Shown here: positions 9,301 through 15,464 of the stretch, in pieces
Position numbering within the stretch: the stretch's first letter is position 1
How the letters are laid out: every line of letters begins with the position of its first letter
DNA from: a virus
Virus record (IMG/VR): IMGVR_UViG_3300030331_005883
Coordinates: 1 to 28,232 of that record
Reading direction: 5' to 3' (one strand)
DNA length: 28,232 bases
The notes under the pieces: model-generated
What the model was told of the DNA's origin: nothing
What the model saw: only the letters and a program-made list of their open reading frames with translations
Database searches by the model: none
Translations under genes and position numbers: made by a program

Positions 9301-11983
9301 CTGGATTTGTATTGATTCCAATATTAAAAATGGTATCACTGGTTGTGCCTGTAACCTCAAATATTCCATTGAAACCAGAATTATCCTCACCATTTTCATT
9401 ATTACCACTCCTTACCCTACTTATTTCGACTATATTACCAACACTCAATCTATGTGGACTCTGTGATGTTATGATACCAGAGTTACTACCTGAATCCCAA
9501 GTAGCATCTACGATAGCATTATTAGTTCTAAGGTTCGATACTGAGGTTAAGTCTGTGTTATCATTTCTATAGAAAGTATCATCTATAAGTGTTGCTGATT
9601 CTTGTAATGAGAATCCATTAGTAGGTGCTGACGCTGTAGTGGAATCATCAGGCACAACAAATCTTATACGATATATCTTCTCTAGATCCTTTCTTGTATC
9701 AGGAGTTCTTACTATGAATGAGTTGTTTGTATCTACCGATACTACACCCTGATTGAGAACAATTGCTGCACGTAGTGAGTTAGCAGCACCCACATTGACA
9801 TACCAACCATCAGTAGTATCATACTGTATTGGATGACCTGGTTCACCAGGTTCCTTGCCATCAACAGTAGAAACTATTCTTATCTTTCCACCTAAGTTGT
9901 TTAGACCAGTGAGATTACTGCCAGCTGTTGCATTATTGAATGTTGTAGCAATTTTTATTTTGTCATCATCTAATCCAGCAGTTATTGCAAAATAATCTCT
10001 GTCAGATTCTATATTGTCAGGTAAAGACCCATCATCTGAGTAAAATCTTATCTTTTCACCAGTATTAAATTTATGATCATCCTCTAAAGTTATGATATTA
10101 CTGGTGATAGAGTTGATACCAGAATTACTACCAACAAATATTTCTTTCCTACCTGATGCCCACGTGTCAGTATCACTGAGAGGACCTGGCATCAAAATAT
10201 CAGCACCATAAACAATATTTTGTATGGAACAGAATAACTTGTCTCCTACCTTATTTCCAATCGTAAATCCACTCGCTGTTTTGACAGGCACAGTGTCTTT
10301 TACTTTAAAACCAGACAAGAATAATTTAGTATCTGTAGAGACACCTATTGTTGCTTGAACATCCAAAGAAATCCAGTTTACATCCTCTTCTTTATTAAAA
10401 GTCTTTTTAGGTGGTATTATACTTGTGATATATGCCTTATCATCTTTGATGAAAGCCTGTGATTTGAATCCATCAGACTCAAGAGCAGTATGTCCAAAGT
10501 TTGAATTAGAGTTTGTAAGTGATATGTCACCACCAGACTCAGTAACAAACTGCTTCGCATAACCCACAGCAAAACAAGATACAATCTGTAGTACAGAGTC
10601 TCTTGTCACCTTGATGTGGAAGTTCTCATACTCTGGTTTATACAGTGCCAGACCATCAGTGTGTAGAGTGACTGACGTACCAAGAGTTGCTTGGTCTTGC
10701 CATGTACCTGAAGTTTTGTTATATTTTACAAACGCATTGTCATCTTTCTGTAATCCTATACCTGTGAACTGTGCACAGACCATAGATTTGAAACCAGTTG
10801 CCTTACTACCATCTGACAACATACCACACATTCCAAACACCGAACGTAAAGAACAGTTGAACACATATGGTGATGCAGAGGTAACACTATCACTCTCTAC
10901 GATAACTATTGGAGCAAGACCTGTTAGTGATGGAGTAGCAGTGGATGGGGGAGCGACTGGAACTGTGTAAGTAAATGATGTGGTGCTTAGAACCTGTGCA
11001 ACCACATGACTACCATCATAATCACTATTGCTGACACCATTGATGATGATTGGTGTCTCAACATTGAGGTTATGTTCCGTCTTTGTGATTACAGTAACCA
11101 CTGTGGTTGCAGTAGCAGACGACGCATCTGTACCAGAGAATATGTCCTGTATCTCAAGATCACCTAGTCTAGATATAGCACCAACAATTCTTGACTCATC
11201 AATAGTTTTTTGAAAGTCTAAATTAGCAGGGTAATTTGGTAGAGGTCTACCACTATTAGTTCCATAAGCAAGTGTCAACTTAGCATAGTACATGTCTAAG
11301 TCGGTATTTCCTTTACCCTCGACTATATTATTACCATCAGCATATTCAAAGCAAGTGAGTTTATGGTGTGAAAAATTCGGAGCAAATACATTATTTGTAT
11401 AATCCTTGAACACTCTATCTGCAGGGTCACCATCAAATAAACTAAAATTAAAGAAGAAACAACCACCAGTCACTCTGAAAATTGCAGTTCTTTCAATATT
11501 ATTGTTATCTGGTTGTGGTATGAATTTTGGTCTTATCTTTGTTTTTCTTAGATCTTGACCTATAATTGAGGTACCTCTAGGTAGTATTATACCACCATGT
11601 ATAGAGTTGAAGTGATATAATACATTATCTGGGTCTTGTATATCAAACTTTGTTCCAATGGATAATTGACTAATTGATGCTGCTGTGCCATTTACATCAG
11701 TAACATTACCACTATTATCAATAACAAAACCTGGTCTATTATCAATAAAGTGTGTGCCTGGTGACACTAATATTGTGGTCTTATCAAACTTATCGTTATC
11801 TTTCCCTAACTGATATGAGAATCTTGCAGACTCTATCAGTGCTCTCTGTATAGTTTTGAACGGACGAGTTCTGGAATTACCAGTATTACTAACGTCATCT
11901 GTTGCATCAAGTTCCTCAGGATTGACGTATATTACGTTACCCTGTACATTTTTTAGAAAATTTTCAAGTCTACTAAGTGGCAT
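6308..11983 (-). CDS. Giant tail-fibre/spike protein with C-terminal tail-collar domain (1891 aa)
   Basis: The largest gene here. Residues 17-60 (VIYVNPEELDATDD, then GNSRTRPFKTIQRALIESA) open a pectin-lyase-like beta-helix region reaching roughly residue 480. The middle, about 480-1380, is beta-rich with GITT/GVST-type repeats and one GSAY-type repeat near residue 1110. Residues about 1380-1460 are homologous to the C-terminal domain of the 792-residue neighbour (SGHTFEYVGFGPGNYSTAM, GGLVVYTAMNDKGEFFIG). A repetitive stalk follows. Residues 1739-1891 are a phage tail-collar domain as in T4 gp12 (GGIIMWSGTNAAVPSNWNLC followed by DG, then DKFVVGRG). It has a His cluster HTHTATGGSHGH at about 1798-1809, like the metal-binding His of gp12. 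AAGGTAGG stands just before the ATG. Likely a baseplate-attached receptor-binding fibre doing the work of the T4 short fibre. Confidence 0.8.
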   Translation of the reverse strand: MPLSRLENFLKNVQGNVIYVNPEELDATDDVSNTGNSRTRPFKTIQRALIESARFSYQLGKDNDKFDKTTILVSPGTHFIDNRPGFVIDNSGNVTDVNGTAASISQLSIGTKFDIQDPDNVLYHFNSIHGGIILPRGTSIIGQDLRKTKIRPKFIPQPDNNNIERTAIFRVTGGCFFFNFSLFDGDPADRVFKDYTNNVFAPNFSHHKLTCFEYADGNNIVEGKGNTDLDMYYAKLTLAYGTNSGRPLPNYPANLDFQKTIDESRIVGAISRLGDLEIQDIFSGTDASSATATTVVTVITKTEHNLNVETPIIINGVSNSDYDGSHVVAQVLSTTSFTYTVPVAPPSTATPSLTGLAPIVIVESDSVTSASPYVFNCSLRSVFGMCGMLSDGSKATGFKSMVCAQFTGIGLQKDDNAFVKYNKTSGTWQDQATLGTSVTLHTDGLALYKPEYENFHIKVTRDSVLQIVSCFAVGYAKQFVTESGGDISLTNSNSNFGHTALESDGFKSQAFIKDDKAYITSIIPPKKTFNKEEDVNWISLDVQATIGVSTDTKLFLSGFKVKDTVPVKTASGFTIGNKVGDKLFCSIQNIVYGADILMPGPLSDTDTWASGRKEIFVGSNSGINSITSNIITLEDDHKFNTGEKIRFYSDDGSLPDNIESDRDYFAITAGLDDDKIKIATTFNNATAGSNLTGLNNLGGKIRIVSTVDGKEPGEPGHPIQYDTTDGWYVNVGAANSLRAAIVLNQGVVSVDTNNSFIVRTPDTRKDLEKIYRIRFVVPDDSTTASAPTNGFSLQESATLIDDTFYRNDNTDLTSVSNLRTNNAIVDATWDSGSNSGIITSQSPHRLSVGNIVEISRVRSGNNENGEDNSGFNGIFEVTGTTSDTIFNIGINTNPGGISTITANVPYTRHDQSIVGSGRTFAPFFTKREYNKTYQIFNNEEVQEFKKDIQDGIYDLTVLGYISQPGVTPFSTSANFFAQNINNLRPRVDKDNITFDPDAAVSHALREKIGQVITNDPKNSITKELVHSFFEESNIGVGITGGSHDTGNIILDTNVEHGLNGITGFSNNTGGIGYGTSSGNAEFYYNIPLVGGSGRGATIDVTVGASGTITGVDINNYGSAYEVGDVLQVKGVPFRPSGSVTDCALTVGTINDSTGDAIQVIGVGSDAYNGIQRITGVDDPKQLEYNGSADNDFSTSGGFIYHVGVSTAVTNILHDRLSGIATITLSSDIGLRRGDEIVISGANSVYNGTHTVTDRVGYGSSMKINIGKTASQPSFVGASAVAHGSGISAKGFNQSMPIYGGFTTELNSALTSTSTSIILKDRSMLKRGDYLQIENEIVRITDKNRTKIIRGALGTNATSHLKNVAALKIKVIPVETRRNSLIRASGHTFEYVGFGPGNYSTAMPQVQDRVLDNDEQILAQSEQTRGGLVVYTAMNDKGEFFIGRKKIDALTGEEVSTIDEFDTTSVSAPTAQLPTTASFDNLTINQNFYSNANTDLIDVKFRGNRTGSIGKQVFVGIQETEPPSSQTGDNILFATSVNRGGYIGWVQTNETGTEKWQRFGLVSVENGKEHYAVDNVAIGVTICDTGEDLTVAGNSSVGSLKVDDLTQGRIVTIGASGELQDSSALTFAGSTLTSHTLNVDNNASVGVDATVGRHLSVTGITTAEHFHSTDDIIADDKIQAGGDVQGVNLIATANVQATGTVTAGTATISGTVQAEQLTSTDDANISGTCTAGDFVGNGTIPIGGIIMWSGTNAAVPSNWNLCDGTNGTPNLIDKFVVGRGSAYAADTTGGSADAIVPTHTHTATGGSHGHPVRHSTQTSGAVLADAAGGYILDSTGVQDFAANNSTPGSTSGDQIGQSGSLSLTAAAPAGSSSVTNANLPPYYAIAYIMRIS

Positions 11984-12013
11984 TACCTACCTTCTGACAC
12001 CATTCCTTCAACT

Positions 12014-12021
12014 TATTTATA
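12014..12021 (-). promoter_or_regulatory. TATAAATA late promoter for the giant fibre gene
   Basis: The minus strand reads TATAAATA, the exact T4 late consensus, in the 52-base gap before the 1891-residue gene. It is 30 bases from the ATG at 11983, and AAGGTAGG follows it as a ribosome binding site. This is the best-placed late promoter in the window. Confidence 0.75.
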
Positions 12022-12035
12022 CCCTACCAGATTCC

Positions 12036-12596
12036 TTAGAATCCTTTCTTCTCATTACGTCTCTTATGTTGGGGATTCTTTATACTATGTGGGACATCCC
12101 AAACCAAAGAAACTCTGTCCACCTCACCAATATTCACAGCACCATGTGGTATTTTATTATGAAACCAAAAGAATGTGCCAGGTTCTACAATCATAACCTC
12201 ATTACCTACTGTATATTCATATGTTCCAGCAAGTGATAAATGATATCTATCTTTGTCAAGATAATAAGTTCCCCTATCAATATGTGTATTGACTCTATTA
12301 CCAGGTTGGAGTCTAAAAAATGCTGCTCTCCCCGTCTCTTTTATATTATATTTTTTCCAAAATTTTCTCACAGAAGTGAACTTATCATACATTTGAGTTT
12401 TGATTTGTCTGTCAACATTATGTGGATCTTCACCTCTCTGTGCTTTTGCCATGACGAGTGGTAAAAAACCATAGGGATTTTTATCACCTGCGATTCCTTT
12501 TTGTCTGGCAACCCAATTCCAATCCTCTTCAGTGATTTGATCTAAAAATGGTTTTGTGTCAATGCCTGTTTTAATAATCTTGATGTTTTTGTACAT
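12036..12596 (-). CDS. Aspartyl/asparaginyl beta-hydroxylase-like Fe(II)/2OG dioxygenase (186 aa)
   Basis: The C-terminal half matches the aspartyl/asparaginyl beta-hydroxylase family, Fe(II)- and 2-oxoglutarate-dependent hydroxylases. In order: FFRLQPGNRVNTHIDRG with the H-x-D iron ligands (His105, Asp107), RYHLSLAG, WFHNKIPHGAVNIGEVDR with the distal iron ligand His151 and the 2OG-binding Arg161, then SLVWDV. All key residues are present, so it should be active. The N-terminal 90 residues are less recognisable. I start at the ATG at 12596, giving a 2-base gap to the upstream stop; a TTG two codons earlier would overlap it. The substrate may be a residue of a phage or host protein, but nothing here shows which. 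Late expression with tail genes makes a virion or host-surface target possible. Family call firm; substrate unknown. Confidence 0.8.
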   Translation of the reverse strand: MYKNIKIIKTGIDTKPFLDQITEEDWNWVARQKGIAGDKNPYGFLPLVMAKAQRGEDPHNVDRQIKTQMYDKFTSVRKFWKKYNIKETGRAAFFRLQPGNRVNTHIDRGTYYLDKDRYHLSLAGTYEYTVGNEVMIVEPGTFFWFHNKIPHGAVNIGEVDRVSLVWDVPHSIKNPQHKRRNEKKGF

Positions 12597-12598
12597 AA

Positions 12599-12937
12599 TC
12601 AAATTCGTGGTATTCTTTGCACTAATGGCACTATGTCTGACTCAACTTTTTCTACTATCTGATCTATAATGTTTATATCTATATCCATAAAAGGTGGAGT
12701 GATACCTAGTAATCTCAATAATCCATCAACAAACAAAGCTAGTGTGGTAAACCCAAGTATCATACTAATTATAGTAGCGTCACGATTATGCTTTGCCATT
12801 GATTCTTCATCTATGCGTCTTGCTTCATCCACAGCATCTTTGATAAGTTTATCAACTTCATTTTTTGTATAAAATTGACCTACAACAGGCACGTCGTGAA
12901 ATTTTATATCTGATAAAGGTAATTTTACTTTAGACAT
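12599..12937 (-). CDS. Small single-span membrane protein, function unknown (112 aa)
   Basis: From the ATG at 12937 the product starts MSKVKLPLSDIKFHDVPVVG. It has a charged amphipathic helix at about residues 26-51 (KNEVDKLIKDAVDEARRIDE), one hydrophobic span at about 54-79 (ATIISMILGFTTLALFVDGL and onward), and a short acidic amphipathic tail. An earlier ATG at 12958 has GAGGAG only four bases before it but would overlap the upstream gene by 29 bases. The chosen ATG has AAGGTGG and overlaps by 8. Placement among late accessory genes, the small size and the single span are compatible with a holin-like or virion membrane-interaction role, but no holin family is recognised. The call rests on membrane topology only. 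Confidence 0.6.
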   Translation of the reverse strand: MSKVKLPLSDIKFHDVPVVGQFYTKNEVDKLIKDAVDEARRIDEESMAKHNRDATIISMILGFTTLALFVDGLLRLLGITPPFMDIDINIIDQIVEKVESDIVPLVQRIPRI

Positions 12938-13115
12938 AGACCACCTTGATTGTGTCATCGATCTCCTCTGCTACTTTAGCGACTTCAAGAACTCTCATGA
13001 ATTGATCAACACTATCACACTCTATTTTTTTGATGTCTGCATCAGAACCATAGATTCTGAACCATCTACCAGACAGAGAGATTTCTAGGCGGTCAACGTA
13101 TTGATCGGTAAACAT
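12930..13115 (-). CDS. Small protein of unknown function behind its own late promoter (61 aa)
   Basis: The 61-residue product starts MFTDQYVDRLEISLSGRWFR and continues as a mixed alpha/beta sequence with an acidic C-terminal helix (MRVLEVAKVAEEID). The frame is open further upstream, but only to a TTG at 13178 that overlaps the sulfotransferase-like gene. That extension would place the CTAAATA late promoter inside the coding sequence, so the ATG at 13115 is preferred. No Shine-Dalgarno sequence is visible, and the leader would be only about ten bases. Its end overlaps the membrane-protein gene. I do not recognise a family. Confidence 0.55.
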   Translation of the reverse strand: MFTDQYVDRLEISLSGRWFRIYGSDADIKKIECDSVDQFMRVLEVAKVAEEIDDTIKVVYV

Positions 13116-13127
13116 AGTATTAGAAGT

Positions 13128-13144
13128 TTTATTTAGTATAGCAC
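13128..13144 (-). promoter_or_regulatory. Late promoter, 17-bp element GTGCTATACTAAATAAA
   Basis: The minus strand reads GTGCTATACTAAATAAA, with the CTAAATA core at 13130-13136. The same 17 bases recur without a mismatch at 23068-23084 before gp26. It lies in the gap after the sulfotransferase-like gene and would drive the 61-residue gene, the membrane protein and the hydroxylase. Confidence 0.7.
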
Positions 13145-13174
13145 AGCGAGACTCAAAGTCAAATAATAAACGGA

Positions 13175-14059
13175 TCAAGACGGTGTTGGGATATATTCAC
13201 CCCAAGTAACTGGTGTGCGACCAAAAGTTTTAGAAAAATCACCATAAACATGATTCATACGCTCTAAACAATACTCATAAGTAAATTTATCCATTTCAAC
13301 TTTATCAGAATTCCATTGATCTTCTAATAAAATATAATGAGGTGCCTTTGTTCCTCTTTCTGGATAATATGCATTTTCATGTAATCTAGTTATATTAAAA
13401 TTAAGAAAATCAGACAAATCTTTTACTCTGCTTGGATCAGACCAAAGTTCTTCCATCACTATCATATGAACTTTATCTTCACCAAAAACATTACTAAATT
13501 TACGATAAATTTCTGAATAATATACGTTAATTTCCATTTGACCTTGAACACAATATTTTATACATTGTATTGGATCTCTTAATTGAGCAATATCTTCATT
13601 GTCAACAAATGGATTATGATTCAAAGAGGAAAATAATCTACGAATTGGATCCCTAAAAATCATGGTTATTTTTATGTCAAAAAAATCACCAATTTTATTT
13701 TTCATATCATATAAAAATTTCTCAGTCAAACAAACATTTAGATTACAAAAATCAGCGACTGCTTGATATTCATCTTTTACATGTTCCCAAAGACTCATAT
13801 AATATTTGGTATATGTGTCAAGTGATCTAACACCCTCTAGTATCTTCCAATTATGTTTGTCAACTGTTTGAGGTGGTTTAAAAATTGGATTATCAGGTCT
13901 AAGAGATATGTTAGTATTCTCTTGTAAATTATACAGATACCAATTTTCTTTACATAATCCAGTATGTGCGTAATTGTGATCTACAGATAAAGTATAATGT
14001 AAGGGTGATGTTGCACTCCATGCAGTGCCAACATTCAACAATAATGTAGGTTTAGGCAT
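13175..14059 (-). CDS. Sulfotransferase-like protein (294 aa)
   Basis: The layout is that of a PAPS-dependent sulfotransferase. An N-terminal strand and loop (LLLNVGTAWSATSPLHYTL, residues 6-24) sits where the 5'-phosphosulfate-binding P-loop should be. A strand plus IFRDPIRRLFSS (about residues 134-145) matches the 3'-phosphate-binding motif with its conserved Arg and Ser. Between them are helical segments rich in aromatic residues. The P-loop Lys or Arg expected before S/C-G-T-T is Trp14 here (W-S-A-T-S), so normal catalysis is doubtful. The ATG at 14059 overlaps the upstream stop as TGATG; a TTG one codon earlier is not needed. No signal peptide or membrane span is seen. It lies between baseplate genes and the accessory island. 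It could modify a host or virion glycan or small molecule, or be a binding-only relative. Confidence 0.65.
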   Translation of the reverse strand: MPKPTLLLNVGTAWSATSPLHYTLSVDHNYAHTGLCKENWYLYNLQENTNISLRPDNPIFKPPQTVDKHNWKILEGVRSLDTYTKYYMSLWEHVKDEYQAVADFCNLNVCLTEKFLYDMKNKIGDFFDIKITMIFRDPIRRLFSSLNHNPFVDNEDIAQLRDPIQCIKYCVQGQMEINVYYSEIYRKFSNVFGEDKVHMIVMEELWSDPSRVKDLSDFLNFNITRLHENAYYPERGTKAPHYILLEDQWNSDKVEMDKFTYEYCLERMNHVYGDFSKTFGRTPVTWGEYIPTPS

Positions 14060-14871
14060 CAAATGTCAGTTGTACGGTATTGTGCATCATCATCATCCTC
14101 TTGTTCTTGATCATTCACTATTTTGTCACCAACATATAAATCGTTATCATCTCCTTTTACTCCCTCTACGACAACTTTATCCACATCAATTCTCTCTGCA
14201 TGCACCTGATAGTATGCATCAATCTTACCACCTGCTTGATTTCTTATGTAAACTCTTTTACCATACTCTATCCTATCTACGAATAATTCTTGAAATGCAC
14301 CTATTGGTGTAAGTGTGACTGTGATTGACTCTTTATCAACAAAATTCTGCCAATAGTCTGGTAATTCTATAATACCATCTACAGACACTCTACCACGCAC
14401 ATATATTGCATGTTCAGGTCCTTCCAAACATCCATGCTGAAGATAATGACCGTCTATATTGGGGTGATTTACTCGGAATAATTTTCTGATTCCTACAATT
14501 GAACTTGTCCATGAAGCTTTACCATTGACATGTAGTGTACCGTTTATAACTACATTTCCCGTATTAACAGTGTTACCAATAACATTTACAGCAAGTGGAC
14601 TTTTACCAAGCACATGCACATCACCCTCCACATCAATAGCACATGTTGGGATTTTTGGAACAAAAGGTGGTAACCCTCCAATACCAGGTGCTGCCACATT
14701 CAAAATACCTTTTGCCAGTGGTGTATGAGCACCCATGAACGTAGGTCCACATACATCAAGAGTTCCGTCAAATGGTCTGTCACCTTTTAGTGTCAGGAAA
14801 GACGCATCAGTTTTCGGAAGTTCAGGTCCAATATAAATTTTATGTGAATCAATATCAGGAATCGCTGCCAT
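14059..14871 (-). CDS. Virion structural protein, spike/fibre-like with conserved C-terminal domain (270 aa)
   Basis: Residues 1-110 are glycine- and proline-rich beta repeats (TLDVCGPTFMGAH, CAIDVEGDVHVLGKSP, GNVVINGTLHVNGK). Residues about 125-235 form a compact domain: KLFRVNHPNIDGHYLQHGCL, EGPEHAIYVRGRV, IELPDYWQNFVDKESITVTL, then YYQVHAERIDVDK. I recall this pattern from C-termini of phage tail proteins of marine T4-like viruses. The tail is highly acidic (NDQEQEDDDDAQ). The gene follows the 196-residue spike-like gene by two bases, in the hub operon. Role inferred as a baseplate or spike component. The position just after the gp5-like gene suggests a piece of the central spike complex, but an adhesin is also possible. 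Confidence 0.6.
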   Translation of the reverse strand: MAAIPDIDSHKIYIGPELPKTDASFLTLKGDRPFDGTLDVCGPTFMGAHTPLAKGILNVAAPGIGGLPPFVPKIPTCAIDVEGDVHVLGKSPLAVNVIGNTVNTGNVVINGTLHVNGKASWTSSIVGIRKLFRVNHPNIDGHYLQHGCLEGPEHAIYVRGRVSVDGIIELPDYWQNFVDKESITVTLTPIGAFQELFVDRIEYGKRVYIRNQAGGKIDAYYQVHAERIDVDKVVVEGVKGDDNDLYVGDKIVNDQEQEDDDDAQYRTTDI

Positions 14872-14873
14872 AA

Positions 14874-15464
14874 TTACAAATTAATAAGAAGTTTCTTTAT
14901 ATATGCCTTCCACGCTATTGGATCTAATTTACTTACCGATTCACTTATCCTTATAGTCTGACATGAAATAACATTCCAACCTCTTGAGACTATCAACATT
15001 TTATCTTTAGCATCATGAGTTATATTTCCACCAACGACCATAAAATCTTTTTTAGTTTCAAATCTTATGTCAGCAGCAGCATTTACATTGATACCCACAC
15101 CTTCAGCAGTATATGACTCCATTATAATTTTATCTGCCTGTAACCTCAATATTTTTCCAGCATTTATTGTAATATTTCCTTCAGCATCAATCATTAGAGG
15201 TGAATTTGGGCAAGTACAACTTATACTTGAACCTGCTTTTTTATTTTCCTCTCCCCCAGTTTTAGCACCCTTTGATTTGCTACCTTGTAATTGAAAACCA
15301 CCATCTGTAAATAATCTGAGTGTGCAATCACCATGTGAGGCATTCAACCTTACATCTGCAGGTCTAAGAACATCTTTTTTCTCATTACCCAAGACCACAC
15401 GACCAGCTTCATTATGCTGAATAATAATCGGGGGAACAATAGTTTTTTTTCTTGATTCAGACAT
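14874..15464 (-). CDS. Beta-helical spike-like baseplate protein (196 aa)
   Basis: The N-terminal 40 residues are basic and extended. The middle holds two Cys close together (SCTCPNSP). From about residue 90 the sequence is a regular run of short beta repeats (MIDAEGNITINAGKILRLQA, then IIMESYTAEGVGINV, then DIRFETKKDFMVVGGNI), much like the triple-stranded beta-helix of VgrG and gp5 needle domains. The ATG overlaps the stop of the gp5-like gene as TAATG, so its translation is tied to that gene. I infer that it provides the needle part that T4 carries within gp5. No lysozyme motif is present. The fold is judged by eye only. Confidence 0.5.
   Translation of the reverse strand: MSESRKKTIVPPIIIQHNEAGRVVLGNEKKDVLRPADVRLNASHGDCTLRLFTDGGFQLQGSKSKGAKTGGEENKKAGSSISCTCPNSPLMIDAEGNITINAGKILRLQADKIIMESYTAEGVGINVNAAADIRFETKKDFMVVGGNITHDAKDKMLIVSRGWNVISCQTIRISESVSKLDPIAWKAYIKKLLINL

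Noticed and set aside
1-11983. Possible diversity-generating retroelement acting on the fibre genes
   Set aside because: No reverse transcriptase, template repeat or adenine-biased variable region is visible in the window.
12599-12937. Holin assignment for the small membrane protein
   Set aside because: A single hydrophobic span and small size alone do not identify a holin, and no endolysin or spanin gene is next to it.
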